Of a stretch of 64,000 nt of DNA, positions 10,471 to 24,435 are shown one piece after another; position 1 is the stretch's first letter, and each line of letters opens with the position of its first letter. The translations under genes and the position numbers were made by a program. The notes beneath the pieces are model-generated. The model searched no databases and was not told the DNA's origin. It was given only the letters and a program-made list of their open reading frames with translations. Source of the DNA: Hermetia illucens (lineage: Eukaryota; Arthropoda; Insecta; Diptera; Stratiomyidae); the NCBI RefSeq assembly GCF_905115235.1, contig NC_051852.1:38761199-38825198 (forward strand). Direction: 5' to 3'.

Positions 10471-13027
10471 CGTAGCGCTAAAGATGAACTTTAATCTTTT
10501 CAAAATCACGCAAGGCATCACATTCGTATTTTTTCCACCTAAGCAAAATTTGTACCAAGTTATCCTGCAACTCGATCTAGAGTTTAAAGTATCATACAAT
10601 TCGGTTGTTGCCACCGCAGAAACATTGAGCAATGTCGACACTTCTATTGTAGAGCTTTGCACCTTAACAACTATGTAGGTGCTGGGGAAGATACTACACA
10701 TCCCAATCTCTCCCAACGTATGGGACCATTTGTCGCATTTGGCTCAGAATAACATATCCTTAAAATGCTTTATGGTAGGACTGGAATATGGGTCCCCATC
10801 AAGACATCTTTCGAACTGTTTAAAGCAAGCGAATGCTCAGTTTTGGAGTTCCCTAGTGGCGCGATTGCAGGTAGTCCCTAAGGGGGTTTACCTAGGTAAC
10901 GCTCGATAGGTAAACTTTTTTTTTTGAATAAAAAAAATCATATCAATCCTTTTAAATATTATTATTTGAGTCTTGAAATATGACAGCATTTTTAATTAAC
11001 AAATTTGATAAACGTTTGTATTTGTTTTTTGCGGCCAAACTGGGCTCCTTTAGAAAAAAGTGAGTGGTTAGTGAGAAGCTTATCCTTTAAACTTGCCTCT
11101 AGCGTCCGAACCACGATTGTAATTTTACCTGACTAAAAATTGAAATGGTCGAGTTGAAAACCAAAATATTCAAAAATCCAGAATAAAACTAAGAAATTAC
11201 TTTAAAAAAAAAATTCATAGTGGTGAAAATAAGAACTACTAGTGTGCAGAATAATATGTAAAAATTTCAGCCCAATCAAATTAACAGAATTTTAGATGTG
11301 CTTCCTAACAGCAAAAAAAATGTGGTTTTGAAAAAAACAGTTTTCGTTTGTCCTTGAGCTGAAGAAACGCTGCAGCCGGAAGTGGGGATAATGGTGTTGT
11401 AAAGCTGCACTAAAAACCGTTTACCTCTTCTCAAAGTTGTCCAGTGGTCTCTGATCACGGCTATCGATGCAAGGGTGGTATCCCTCCTAGGTCTACCCTT
11501 TTAGCGGCTTTCAATCAAATAAACAATATTTGGCATCCCGAATTAACTAAGGCTCGTTAAACTGCGAACTTCCGCTAAAACCGGAGGTCCTTACGAGGGC
11601 TGTAGGCAAAAGAAAACCGGGAAACGGCCGCTCACTTAAGACAATGGGTATTGCGAGTACTATTGCACATTCTCATATTGGAAAGTTAGCGTAATTTCCA
11701 ATATTTCGCGAAAAGATATCTCCTTAATCGTGAGTTTCTTAACTGTGCCGGAAACAAGTATCAATTGCCGCTTGGCGGGTGCTCGCTAAACGCTCCTCCA
11801 GTACGAATAGGGCGGTCTTGTAGCTCGCACCATTTTGTTGAAAATGAGTCACCACATTCACGCAAATATTCCAGCAGATACTGTGACTTATGAATATTGC
11901 CTAAGGACCAATTGTTATGAATTACGGCCTTGAACAATAAACTGGCATCACTTCCTACTTTGACTAGTAACCTTTTTGCTTGTTGTAGTATCATTCAAAT
12001 TTTCAGTAGGAGAAACGCCCGAGGTCACTAAAGCTGTGCACTACGCCTGGTCCTTCGCATTTCCATCTACTTAAGATATCAAAGTGTCAGTCATCCGCTG
12101 ATAGTAATTGCAGCCATTGGTAGATCTATGGTCGAGTCTCAACACTCTCCAAAAGTCAGTCCGACATTCGCTTTCATGGAATTTCGTCAGTTTGATACAT
12201 CACAGAGGCTCAAACTTTTGGCAGTATTTTGAAATCATCTTGTTAATTACTAAAGATTCCAAGTTTAAATCGACCCAACCTTAGCATTTGTATGAAACAA
12301 ATTAGGATCGATATAAGGCCATCATGGTCAATTTTGCACTACTCGTGACATGTTTGGGAAGGAATCGTTTGATCGGGTGTCGAATATTTGGATTTTGAAA
12401 CCACAATAAAAGATGAAATATGCAGGAGCTGTGCAAAATATTTTCCAATATGCATTACATGCAAGAAAGTTGCTAATATAGAAAGGATTTCCCACGAGAT
12501 AGAAAACCCTCCATTCATTGGGTATGTGGCTCACGGTCACCCACTTCTTGATTGTTACTTACGTGAAAAGTCGTGGGAAAATGCAACTCCTGAATTAACG
12601 TGTTGCGGTAAAATCATCACCAAAAAACATAAATATCTCACGTAAAAACCACAAAGTATTTCCCATGTAGAATGATTAATGACACACTTGACCTATTGTA
12701 TTCAATTTCCTAATTTGATAGACATTTGTCTCAAGCTAAATATATATATGTTTGTCTCCTAGTACTAAATTTATCTTTCTTTAATCCAATTAAAATAAAG
12801 CAAGCAGAATAAGATACTTTTAAAGAGATGGTTTAGTAGCATTTATACATTTATAGGTCTTTAGGTAGGTTTTGATTGTTATAGACATAATTTTTTACTA
12901 AATTGGAAGCAAAATTAATATCTTGTTTTATATTCAAAATAGATGTCTAGATATTACCAAATCTTTATTCATTTTATTTGTTTTTTTTTTGTTCTTTCGT
13001 CACATCCTCCAAACTTTTATATTTCAG
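10471..13027. other. Upstream of CRAL-TRIO gene, no exon identified
   Basis: About 2.5 kb where the missing 5' exon(s) of the CRAL-TRIO gene could lie. Open frames at 10460-10909 and 12388-12645 show no CRAL-TRIO N-terminal similarity. The region 10920-11290 resembles the AT-rich body of the TIR element at 5062 in places (TTTCAGCCC block), but not clearly. Confidence 0.4.
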
Positions 13028-16000
13028 ACAAAATGTTGCTGCAAAGGTTTTTACGTGCTACTCAAGGCGATGTGGAGGCGGCGAAAAAATTGATTGATTT
13101 AAACTACACAATGCGCACCAATTATTCTCATATTTTTTTGAAAAGAGATCCATGTGATGAAGCAACTCAATGCGTGTTAGATACAACGTAAGTAGACATT
13201 ATTAGTTCAAATAGATTTATTTAGAATGCTATATTAAGATATACACCTCTAAGATAGTTCAGACTACCTCAACTGGCAGTTTTTCCCAGCACCATGTGTA
13301 TAGTTTTCAGGTGCTACCTCCCCGTGGTGATACGCATAATTGCAGAAGTCATTTGATGACATAAACAATTTAATGAGAAATCACTTCATTTTTTGGCTTC
13401 TCCTTTTTCTAGATTTTGGATCACGCATTTTTATTGTTCACTTTTATAAATTTTGAAATCGGGGAAGTTTCAATGTTATTGCTAAACTCTTCCTTGACCT
13501 ATAAGAAAACAGATGTATATGTATATGGAAACACAATGAAACAGTACAAATGCTAGCACAATGCCAAAATTGCATTCATTATAAATATCTGAAATAGATT
13601 AATAATAATCCGACCCAATTTTCTGTAAATTAACAACGATTGAATTTATTGCTAAGCATCTTGCTAACCCATTAACATAATGTTGTTAGAATTATGAGAA
13701 ATGCAATCCCATTCAATTAGTTCAATCTATTCATACATGCACGTATGTAAAAATATTTGATTTATTATTGCCGGAAGATTAATTTTTGAATCAAACTAGA
13801 AAATGCCTTTATGGATTTGGCCGTGAAATAAATACTCTATGGATTTTCACATATTGTTGACTCATAAATGCAAAATTATGGTAATACCAGATAATCTTTC
13901 ACAAGGTCTCAAAAAAGTTTAATATTTAAATATTATTGGGGGTCATTTACCTCATATTTTCGCTTTTTGCTATATTATTAGGACAAGAGTAAATTTAGCA
14001 AAAACGGTGACAAAATTGATTCATAAATACAATATTTACATTCGTTGTCACCCATGAGTAGCATCCGCTCGTATTTTGATAATGAACCAAGGAAAAGATA
14101 GACTGCCTTACGAATTCAGATATCTATCTCCATTTCCTAGTGTTCGAGCAAGGAGTATTCTAGGTCCTTTTTAAGGTTTTGTGTAGAACAAAACCTTTTT
14201 AAAGTCGGTTTACTGTTTGTCTGTCCGTCTGTCTGTCTGTCTTTTTTAAGGTTTTGTGTGTGTGGATGTGTCAGGTGGAAATCTTACAAAGTTACTGCCG
14301 GGTCAGGTTAAAGCAGCGTGTGGGATTCTCACCCACTAAAACACACTTTCTCCTTCTTCCTTCCCCGCGGAAACGACGCAAAGCATTACTTCGCGGGGTG
14401 GTTTGCGCTTTAAGTGACTAAACCTTCCGTTCTTCGCGTCCTCCTTCCGCGCTCTGCTTTTCCAAGTTCCTTCCGTATTCTTTTGATTGTGGAGTTCACC
14501 GTACATCAGTTTCCCTCCGACTTCAACATTTTCCCGACGATCCGCTACATACTTAGGTTGATTTTCAAGGAGTCTTCCAGACTCCCCCTCTCTGAAAAAA
14601 ATGTGGACACTGGAACATAACATGCTCCGGGTCCCCAGGAGTGCAACCACATTCAGGCCAAAAGGAAGAATCATCCAGCCTGAGTTGGTGCAGATCCTTC
14701 CCGTAACCATCATGTCCTGATAGGAATTGCGTCAGATGGTAGTTAATCTCGCTGTGTCGCTGGATCCACTTATCAATATGGGCAATCAAAGTGTGGGTCC
14801 AACGACCCCTCTGTGAGTCATCCCACTGTTGCTGCCACTTCTCCAGTGATTCTCGCCTTGCCGCCTTTCGGCATTCTGCATCCTTTTCATGAGGATTCAT
14901 TTTCCTTTTCTCGTATAGGCAGCGTGTCTTACTTGGCAGAATGTCTATTGGGATCATTCCCGCAATAACATACGCTTGGGCCTCCAATGTTAGGCATCAT
15001 CCGCGCTAATAATACGCTGGTATTTGCCGTTTACTCATAGCCGTGGTCCAGGTGTCCCTTGAAGTGGTTTCGAAGTGATGATGTGACCACAAACACGATT
15101 ATTAACCGTATTCCTCTTCCTACAGTTAGTAATCAAGACCGCCTGCGTCTTTTGTTCCGCAAGGTCAAGCTGAACCATCTCCTGCCACGCTTTTATGGCG
15201 CTAATGGTTTCGTTAGCGTACACTTTAACGTCTTCAGGTTTCTTAGCGACGAAAACCACAGCTACATCCTCTGAGAAACCGATTATCGTGGCCTTATTTG
15301 GCACGGGAAGGACAAGGACCCCATTGTACATCATGTTCCATAGGAGAGAGTCTGTCTCTCCGCAACGCGCATTTTTCTCGAAGATGGTTATAGCCATTGA
15401 CACCAAATTTTATGGAAAAGTGGGAACTGCGAACGCTCACGAATGCAGTAAGTTACATCCTTTACGTCAAATTTAAGGGCGGTCTCCATACAGGCCCCCC
15501 AAATGAAGAAGATGGGCAAATGCTGCCACCACCAAGCATGGAAAAACAGTCCGTGTAATCCATGGGCTTAAAAATCGTAAGTCGCCAGGAGCCGATGGAA
15601 TTACAGCAGAGCTGGTTATATATGGATGTGACAAGGTCACGTTAAAACCAAATTGATAAGACTAACTTGGACGATTTCCAACAGAATGGGCATATTGGAG
15701 CGATGGGCTGAGTATTTTGATGAACTGCTCAACAATCAAAATATCGACGAGTTGGAAGTCCCGTCAAATGGAAATGACGGACAAATGTTGCCACCACCGA
15801 GTATAGAAGAAACAGTCTGTGCAATTCATCGGCTTAAAAACCATAAGTCACCAGGAGCGATGGAATTACAGCCGAATTGGTTAAATATGGAGGCGACCAA
15901 CTACACCAAGTGGTTCATCAACTTGTGCTCAAGGTATGGGACAGCGAATCAATGTCTAATGACTGGTATCCAGGCATTATCTGTCCTATACATAAAAAGG

Positions 16001-19000
16001 GGGATATCACGCAGTGCAGAAATTATAGAGGTATCATGTTGCTGAATATCATCTATAAGATATTCTCCGCTATCTTACTAGGTTGGATAGCCCCATACGC
16101 CCAAAACATCATTGGCCCATACCAAAGAGGCTTCACTTCAGGCAAATCAGCAACAGATCAGATTTTCTCTGTGCGGCAAGCGATGGAAAAACTGTTGGAA
16201 TATGGACATAAGTTGCACCATCTTTTCATCGACTTTAAAGCCGCCTATGACTGCATAGCCAGGGTAAAACTGTACACGGCCATGAGAGAATTCGGTATCC
16301 CGACGAAATTAAAAAAACTGCCTAGGCTGACCCTGACCAATGTGCGAGGCCAGATAAGAGTAGTAGGTTCACTCTCCAGACCATTCGACATCAACAACGG
16401 TCTACGATAAGGGGATGCCCTATCATGCGTCCTCTTCAAACTTTCCTTGGAGAAAGCGATTCGCGATGCAGATGTGAATGCGAGAGGGACAATCCTCTTC
16501 AAGTCCACTCAACTACTGGCTTACGCTGATGATATTGAAATTATGGGAAGAACAACCCGAGATGTACAGTTTACCTTCATTCAGATCGAGCAGGCGGCAC
16601 GAGATCTCTGGCTGCACATAAATGAAGGTAAGACGAAGTACATGGTGGCAACGTCAGCGCCAAAACCAAAAGAATGAATAACATCGAATCGCACTGGTCA
16701 AACGAAAACAATGAATATAGGAGACTAAAACTTTGAGAATGTTGAAAATTTCTCCTATCTAGGGTCGAAAATCGCAACCGATAACAACTATGCCAATGAA
16801 ATCCGAGCATGAATGTTAACTGCCAACAGAACCTATTTCAGCTTACAAAAACTATTTCGCTCGAAACGTCTCATCATGGGGTCAAAGCTCTTAATGAACA
16901 AGACTAAAGGAGTAAACAAGGGACATATAGTTTTGCAAATTGAATCAGAATGAAAATTATGTCGCGTTGGTACCCTACCAGAAGCACTTCGTTTAATCAA
17001 AGGACGCAATAACCAACGGAAACAGCGATGGCAACGCACAAATGCATTAATCTAAATATGTCTAAATTTTTTAGAACGACTAGCAAAAGCTTGCGCTGGC
17101 AGACGTGAACCATTGAAATTCATTATTCTCCCAGCTTGTTAGATAACTCTGTCCATGTGGTTGATAATAGTCAACCTGCAGAAACTACATGGTTCATTTA
17201 TAGCTAAGCAGCTATCTAAAATCGATACGTTCTCAGTTTTACCATGTGGAGCAGCACAAGTAACAACACTACGTTAGCGCTCATTAGAATTCAGAAGTGT
17301 GTAAGGATAGATCATACAACTGATCCGAAGATATTCTTTTTATTTTGTTATGACATCTATCTAGCTTAGAATGGCTCTTGGCTGTCAGCTTATTAACTGA
17401 GAATTCCATCTAGGAAGCCGCTCAAACTGGAATTCAAAGATTCGAGGTTCTTGCAAATTCTAATATATTATGAAATGAACAGGGAGGTTAGAAGATGGCT
17501 ATTGCCAAAATGCCTAAATGGGTGGCTGTCACTCCAACCCAACCCCCCATCTATTGTATAAAAATAAACTATCAAAATACATTCTGAAAAAGTATGGAAT
17601 GAATTGCTCCGCGGCGGAATATAAAGGATAAAACTAAGTAAGAGTAAAAGGTCCAATACGAAAGTCAACTTTTCCTTCTTTGGAATCAGGAAAAATAATA
17701 GAAATAACATATTTTAGACTCAAAAGCTAAAGTCAAAGCTACTACCTCCGCCAATAGCCATACTCATTCTTCCCATAGTTAGAAAAATTGACTAATTGAA
17801 GAGAATTGATTTGTTTTTCACCGCAAAATTAAGGAATAAAAATTCCTCCAGAGTTCCAGATCCACGAAACTTAATGATTTAGGGTCCTACATTAGACGTT
17901 AGCTGGCAATCAGGTATGCCAGGCTTAAGACACGTGAAATTTGTACAATGACGTGTAAGGAACCGAACTGCTAAGGATCATGCCCACCTTCTCAAACTGA
18001 CTAGTCCACCAGTGCGATGGAATTACACCTAAGTGTGGATTTACAATTGCTAATTTTCCACAGTAGAGTGTAGTTGCTCCCACTTTTTGTTTTTGATCAT
18101 CCCCAACCTCCACCTTCTTTGCAGTTCCTGAATTCCATACAACATAACTCAAACAAAGTTAGCTGACAACAAAAACTAAAAACATTTGTTTTCTCTGAAC
18201 CATTCTAGGGACATGATCATTCTACCGAACTTAACTCCTGAAGGCAACAAAGTTCTCTACTACCGATTGATAGATTTCGACCCTGACAAGGTAAGTCAAT
18301 TTCTTCGATATAAACTGGATACCATACAAATAAGTGACTGCAGCCATCAATTATCACGCATGACTAGAGAAAGAAAAGGTCGCTTAAAAGCGTATTAATG
18401 AACGTTTGCTTTAGTGAAATGAATTCCCCTTTCCTGTATACCCAATTGATTAGACCTAATTTTTATTTAAAATTATGATCTGTGCGTACAGAAGCCTAAA
18501 CTCATTGACAGAATTCATCAACACTCGGTCCAGCTTCAACCGCTTTCCATAGAAGGTAAAAAGACGTAAAACATGTATCCAACACACAAATTCGCTTTCA
18601 GTCGGCCACATTTTTTGCGTCCAGGATGATTTGTTAACTTTTTCTTAACGTATTAAGTCAATTTATCGCGCAAACAAATTAAAGAAATGTATGTCAATGT
18701 CTGCTTCCTTGCTGAAGACGCTGCGTGTAAAATTAAAGTGGGTACTTAAAAAAATACACAACATTCGCTGAGTAGCTAAGCACCCGGAGCAGCGTAAGTT
18801 TTAAGTGCACTTGGTCTTCTTTGCGTTTTGCAAAAAGCATAAATTAAATGAACACTGTGGTTACTAATTACTCAAAAAAGACTCTTTTCCGACCACATAT
18901 TTGCACAATAATGTAAGCAAGTAATTAGGAAGGCGTCAGATGGATTTCTGCTAAATATTTACCGTAATATACGTATGTAACCAGTTGCTTTATGGTACTA

Positions 19001-22000
19001 GTTAGCAGAAAGTGAAGCTTTTTATTTAATAGTTCTTTAACTTTCCATTAAATTAATGTATATTCAGAACAGTCTGACCTTAACTTCTGTTTAAAGTGTA
19101 TTCAATGCCAAAGTGAAAATCTTCTCCTTTCCCTAGACCTCGAGCGCAGATAAAACTTTACAGTCAACAATAGAATCTTTACAGGCCAGCAAGATTTTTA
19201 TATTATATGGTCAAATTTCCAGGAACGTGGACTTGAATTAAAAGAAGGAGCGACGTTCCCATACACGTATTAACTAAAGAATACACACGATTTTCTGTTT
19301 TTACTTGCATATCCGAAGCTCACATTCGTATCCCTACAAAATGGGGCGTTTTAGAGCGTTAAAAATTAAAATTCTTATTTTAATAACATGCAGTGCCACA
19401 AACAAAATTTTCGCACTGGCAGTATGAAAGAAAATTCAAGTTCAAAAGGAACTTTTCGGGTTTATTATGAAGCTGGAGAATAAAGTTGTGCTACATGTGA
19501 AGTTCTTATTATTTACACCAGCGGAAGTTCTATTTAAAGAATATCGTGGAAAGGAAAGTTGAGGTTTTGAGGGAACGTTCGTCGAAGATTTGTGTGTTAA
19601 TAGTAGAATACAAAAAAAAAACGTCAAAAATAAACACATACACAAACATTTTGTTAAACGATTTTTTTAATGAAAGTAGATAAATGAAGGTATCTATAAA
19701 TGTCGAATTAGAAGAAATTAATTTTCATCATCATCAACGGCACAATAACCGGTATCCAGTCTAGGCCTGCTTTAATAAGGAACTCTAAACATCCCGGTTT
19801 TGCGCCGAGGTCCACAAATTCGATATCCCTAAAAGCTGTCTGGCGTCCTGACTTATGCCATCACTCCATCTCAGGCAGGGTCTGCCTCGTCTTCTTTTTC
19901 TACCATAGATATTGCCCTTATAGATTTTATTCACAACCGGACGGTCATGGTATCGCTCATAGATTTCGTGGTTATGTAGGCTACGGAATCGTCCATCCTC
20001 ACGTAGGGGGTCAAAAATTCTTCTGAGGGTTCTTCTCTCGAACGCGGCCAAGAGTTCGCAATTTTTCTTGCTAAGAACCCAAGGAATACATGAGGGCTGG
20101 CAAGATCATAGTCTTGTACAGTAAGAGCTTTGACCCTATGGTCCTATCTTCATTGTTTTCGTTTGACCAGTACGATTCGATGTTGTTCGTTCTTTCGGCT
20201 TTGGTTTTGGCGCTGACGGTGTATAATGTGCAACCCAAGATTTCGCACCGCCTGCTTGATCTGGGTGAAGGTAGACTGTACATCTCGGGTTTTTCTTTCC
20301 ATATTGTCAATATCGTCAGGGTAGACTTGAAGGGGATTGCGCCTCTCGCATTTACATCGGCATCGCGAATCACTTTCTCCAGGGCCAGGTTAAAGAAGAC
20401 GCATGACAAGGCATCCCCTTGTCATAGACCATTGTTGATGTTGAATGGTTTCGAGAGTAATCCTGCTACTTTTATCTGACCTCGCACATTGGTCAGGGTC
20501 AGTTTAGTCAGTCTTATCAATTTCGTTGGGATACCAGCTGTGTACAGTTTTACCCTGGATATGCTGTCATAGGCGGCTTTAAAGTCGATGAAAAGATTGT
20601 GCAACTGATGGCCATATTTCAACAGTTTTTCCATCGCTTGCCGCAGAGAGAAAATCTGATCTGTCGCTGATTTACCTGGAGTATGGGGCTATCCGGCCTA
20701 GCAAGATAGAAAAGAATATCTTATAGATGGTACTCAGCACCGTGATACCTCTATAATTGCTGCACTCGTAATATCCCCCTTTTTATGTATGAGACAAATA
20801 ATGCCTCGTTGCCAGTCGTCAGGCATTGATTCGCTGTCCCATATTTTGAGCATCAGTCGCATCTTACTTTCAACACTTCCTAATTAACAACATCTTATGT
20901 TATGGTCTAAACCCAAATACGTTACTCTTCTTTTAAAAAAATTCCTCAAGAACGAGCTCTACGATCACGATAGTTCGATCAGTGGCAGCATCCGAATCCT
21001 CAGTCCAAGCACATAAGAGAACTCCGCAAAATCTCCCGGTGGCTTGGCAAAGCTGTTAGTCGTCATGATATCCTACCTCAAAAAAATCTCTATTTCTAAA
21101 AAAGCAAACTTCTTTGTTTTCGTCCATGGCCACAGCCATATTCCATATGCGTGGCCGATGCTCTGAAGCCGAATTAATCATCTCCCTTGAATCCACACCA
21201 TCATATTCCTAAATATTCAGTCAAACCAGACTAGCTCTATCTCACCAATTAAAAATTTAAAGTCGACCGGACTTGATGGTATCGCAAATACTATCTTAAA
21301 AAGTGTTCTGTAAACATTCGTCCTTCTTGTCTTCTCTAATTAATCAGTGTTGAAGACCCACTTCCCCACCTACTGGAAGTATGCTCAAATCGCTCCTATC
21401 CTATCACTTCTAGGCTATTCGGTTGAACACGCCCTCTTAATTCTCTAAATCAATATCTTATTCAGGATTAACAACGAGACTCCTATAATATTATAGTCTA
21501 CCTCATTGTCATAAGAAACGCTTTGAGCTCCGTATGACTGTGCAAACTAGCCCAAAAGGTGAATTGCATCCTAAGCTTCCTCTCACACCGTTGCAAACTA
21601 CTCTCAGCAACAGCTCTCCGTATACCAATCCTTCTGACATCCCATTTTTTCTGCAACTCCTATAAAGCTCTCCACAGCAGACATCCCGAGCGCATAATTC
21701 GATCAAAATCCTCCAACATCCCGATGACCTCATTGTGTATACTTCCACAAAGGACATTGTATGCGAACAAACTCGTCTGAATATTTCTGCGAACTTTGTC
21801 GGTAATTTACCAAGTAGAAACTAGGCCTCAATTTTCAGAAGGGTCAACGATTGTCTTCCGCAGAAACAAAAATAAAGATAACTCCGGCAATGTTTTGTGT
21901 TACTGCGAACATGTCCCTTAAGAACAGTTTAATTCCCATCCCTACTGTTAAATAAATTATCTGTCTAAGCATCACCATCACTTCCAACTTATCCCACATT

Positions 22001-24233
22001 AATAAAGCACTAAAACGTGTAACCGGGAACTTCAAATAGCTAATCCTATCGTTCGTTTCAATAAAACTACTCCCTAAAGGGTCAAGAGTCATGTTCTGCC
22101 ATAAGCAATTAGCCCTTTTATCATTTCTGAAATCATCTTCTGGACATATGTCTCACCGCGTAGGAAGTACATATCCAACCAGATCTGCTACGATTCTTCC
22201 CAAACGCCGCGCATCAATGCGTTCGTGGTCACATAGGCAGTAAAATTATGTGAAAGGTGTCAATCTTTGTCTTCCAACGATGGTCAACGTAGTCACAAAA
22301 ATTTCGAAATTGACATCCCAATAAAGACTAACTCACACGAAACGTTCGAAGTAATAGGTTGAGTTAATAATGTTATCTGTGGGAGAATGTTTCTCCCCAA
22401 GTAGTCCGATCTGTTATCTAGTCAATGGCGAACTCAGGATTCCCATAATTCCAAGCAAAAATTTATTATCCAAGTTTCACCTCACCTACACCGGCGGCGT
22501 GTTGCAAGGTTATGACTCAGTATTCTTTACGGGCGGATCAAAGATGGCCTGTAGAGTCGGCACGGGGGTTTTCCCGAATACACACAGTGTATCCAAGTCG
22601 TATGGTCTCCCAGGTTTCGCCAGTGTATTCCAGGCGGAAGTACTGGCGATATTGGAAGCCTGTCGATGGCTGGAGCGAGATTCAAGCCCCAAGCGTAACA
22701 TAGCCAGTCTGACCGCCAGCCAAGCGGCCATCAAGGCCTTGTACTAAGCGACGACATCTTCCAGCCTGGTGGGGCAGTGCAGAGACCCACTGAACCGTCT
22801 AGGCGGCACGCTCAAGGTCACTCTCCTCTGGGTTCCCGGGCATAGGAACATAGAGGGGAATGGGCGCGCTGACGGATTGGCCAGGCGAGGCTCTGCTCTT
22901 GGCAGTCCTTCCGCGAATACAGTCGGTGTTCCGCTGGCGGCTGTCGGGGGCCGAGTCTACTCGCATTACCTAGCAGCCGCGGGCCTAAGATGACGAAGCC
23001 TTACGAGCTGTGCCAAGTCAAGGAGAATTTAGCCCGCTTATAACAAATGCATTCAAGATTACGGCGGTCTACATGGGGCACAGACACCATGCCGCTAGGC
23101 TCGGCATATCTTACACTTTGCATTGCCGAAGCTGCGGAGAAAGAAGGGAGACCCTCATGCACTTTCTCTGCGATTGCACAGCTCTAGCTAGAGTTAGGCT
23201 GCGGACACTGGGTAAACCATTCTTTGGGAACTTCAGAGAGATTTCTAGCTGCAGGGTGGGAGAGCTGCTTTCTTTCGTGAATGCTACGGGCTAGCTTTGA
23301 AGATCCCAGCCGGCTTCACTCTGCCTCCCTGCTCCCATAACAACAGTCACAGTCTTAGGAGTTTGTGGCATCAAAACGGCGCATCAAAGCGCTAATTGGG
23401 CTCCTCGGAGCAGCCACTGATACCTACCTACCTCCCTACACCGTGAGACGTTCAGTTCCTCAACAATTCAGACTGCTGGAGCTTCTTTATACTTCTTTCT
23501 TTTCGAGCTTCGGACCCTTTCTGGTGGGTTCCTCAAACGAATTCAATGATCTTTATGAAATAACCGAATAAATTGTCAATTTCAGTATCATTTCAACGAT
23601 GTAATCAGAGTTTTCTTCATGTTTGCCGATGTCCGCTTCAATACACCAGATCCAGCTGGGATGAGTGAGGGCGAAATCCCTATATTCGACATGAAAGGAT
23701 TTACCTTGAAACATTTAACCAAAGTTGTTTTGTCCACACTACGGATATACATGAAGTTCACACAGGAAGCACATCCTATACGTCTAAAGGCAATCCATGT
23801 CGTAAACTGTCCATCGTATTTGGACAAGGTGATAACAGTTATAAAGCCCTTCCTCAGGAGCGAAGTCTTCAAAATGGTATGCATCTAAAAGTACCACCTT
23901 GAGTAATTTATATCATATATTTCCCGTTTTTACAGATTAATTTCCACCTGTCCGGCGCGGAAACGTTATACAAATACGTCCCTAAGGAAATGCTACCCAA
24001 CGACCTTGGCGGACAATGCGGCCAGATCGCTGATATCAAAAGCGAATGGGTTAAAGTTCTCAAGGAGAAAAGGTAAATTATTTGTTATTAGAATTTACGG
24101 TGAGACTCATATTTCGCTTTGCAGAGATTTCTTAACGAATGAAAAATATTGGAAAGTTGACGAAAAGAAACGAACCAAATCTAAAGGAAACAAAGTGCCC
24201 AACGAAAGTTTTCAAAGTTTAAGCATTGATTGA
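13028..24233 (+). CDS. CRAL-TRIO domain lipid-transfer protein (alpha-TTP-like), 5' partial
   Basis: It likely binds a small hydrophobic ligand (retinoid, tocopherol or phosphoinositide class) in the cytosol; the ligand cannot be read from sequence. Exons: 13028-13187, 18209-18290, 23586-23876, 23936-24072 and 24125-24233, all with GT-AG borders and matching phases (joins ACAAC/GGACATG and GAGAAAAG/AGATTT). This gives 258 residues to the TGA. Order: end of the CRAL-TRIO N-terminal helical domain (LLQRFLRATQGDVEAAKKLI), then the lipid-binding domain (LTPEGNKVLYYRLIDFDPDK, GEIPIFDMKGFTLKHL, HVVNCPSYLDKV, LPNDLGGQCG) and a basic C-tail. The first exon must end with one base of a split codon and encode roughly 30-40 residues; it was not found. 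Introns 1 and 2 are about 5 kb each and full of LINEs. An AATAAA lies at 24430-24435. It converges with the ALDH gene. Confidence 0.93.
13188..14170. other. CRAL-TRIO intron 1, unique-looking part
   Basis: AT-rich intron sequence, no recognisable element. Confidence 0.5.
14171..14262. repeat. Short hairpin plus GTCT microsatellite
   Basis: AAGGTTTTGT and ACAAAACCTT form a 10 bp inverted repeat at 14173-14199. A GTCT/GTCC run (about 14216-14242) and a second AAGGTTTTGTGTGTG copy follow. The block borders the 3' side of the R1-like LINE and may be its flank or a MITE. Confidence 0.6.
14285..15480 (-). mobile_element. R1-like LINE, 5'-truncated and broken
   Basis: The reverse strand reads the RT palm (IIGFSEDVAVVFVAKKPEDV, where R1 elements have FADDV), then EKTQAVLITNCRKRN, and after a gap the C-terminal region with a CGCTPGDPEHVMFQC knuckle. 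Frames are broken and the first catalytic Asp is replaced in this copy. It lies in intron 1 of the CRAL-TRIO gene. Confidence 0.8.
15490..15640 (+). mobile_element. LINE-A internal fragment
   Basis: This 150 bp matches the LINE-A region at 15770-15900 (GGGCAAATGCTGCCACCACC, then AAGTCGCCAGGAGCCGATGG). It lies directly upstream of a longer LINE-A piece that carries the same region again, so two copies or a duplicated segment are present. Confidence 0.75.
15670..16905 (+). mobile_element. LINE-A, reverse transcriptase region
   Basis: It encodes the APE-LINE linker and RT in pieces: KSPGA..., [33 protein letters not shown] of a stop-free QGDALSC (a stop sits just before GDALSC), LLAYADDIEIMG (YADD active site, about 16521) and NFENVENFSYLGSKI. 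It is 5'- and 3'-truncated, with several stops and shifts. After about 16905 the LINE-A match is lost. Confidence 0.88.
16906..18208. other. CRAL-TRIO intron 1, distal part
   Basis: No recognised element. A short open stretch near 16960-17055 is basic and unassigned. Confidence 0.45.
18291..19725. other. CRAL-TRIO intron 2, proximal part
   Basis: AT-rich intron DNA, no element recognised. Confidence 0.5.
19726..20890 (-). mobile_element. LINE-A, RT to 3' end with internal deletion
   Basis: The 3' end (GAT repeat, then the GCGCC-type block) is at 19726 on the reverse strand. C-terminal tail, RT thumb, DALSCVF block and [13 protein letters not shown] follow with increasing coordinate. Part of the region between the RNA-binding segment and IGSKLLLYKTMILPALMYS is missing. 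It lies antisense in intron 2 of the CRAL-TRIO gene. Confidence 0.88.
20891..22110 (+). mobile_element. Degenerate jockey-like LINE
   Basis: Faint RT landmarks in order are LKSTGLDGIANTILK, FPTYWKYAQIAPIL and DLIVYTSTKD (a decayed FADD region). It is heavily broken and its ends are unclear. Assignment to the jockey group is by motif feel only. Confidence 0.55.
22370..23445 (+). mobile_element. LINE-C: RNase H LINE, 3' part
   Basis: RNase H motifs are present in order: FTGGSK (for TDGS), FASVFQAEVLAILEAC, SLTASQAAIKAL (for LTDSQ), TLLWVPGHRNIEGNGRADGLA. A CRSCGERRETLMHFLCDC knuckle and a 3' UTR to about 23445 follow. The first and third acidic residues are lost in this copy. A second copy is antisense at 50690-52075. 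It sits just upstream of exon 3 of the CRAL-TRIO gene. Confidence 0.85.
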
Positions 24234-24429
24234 TGGATGAATGTTAGTGTCCTCTTTGTTCAATACTCATATAAAGGGAAAATGGTGATAAACGGTGTGT
24301 ATAGACTTCTAAGTTGTACTTATAACGGGTAGATAGTAGGCAGCTATGATTGTGTACAATCGTAAGTATTCAATGCATTTCCAGTAGTAGTAGTACAAGA
24401 CTTGAATCCGATTAGCGAAGGAAATTTTG

Positions 24430-24435
24430 AATAAA
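24430..24435 (+). terminator. Poly(A) signal of the CRAL-TRIO gene
   Basis: AATAAA, 197 bases past the stop codon, on the coding strand. Confidence 0.6.

Noticed and set aside
12388-12645. First exon of the CRAL-TRIO gene
   Set aside because: The Cys-rich product has no CRAL-TRIO N-terminal character and no suitable donor in phase was seen.
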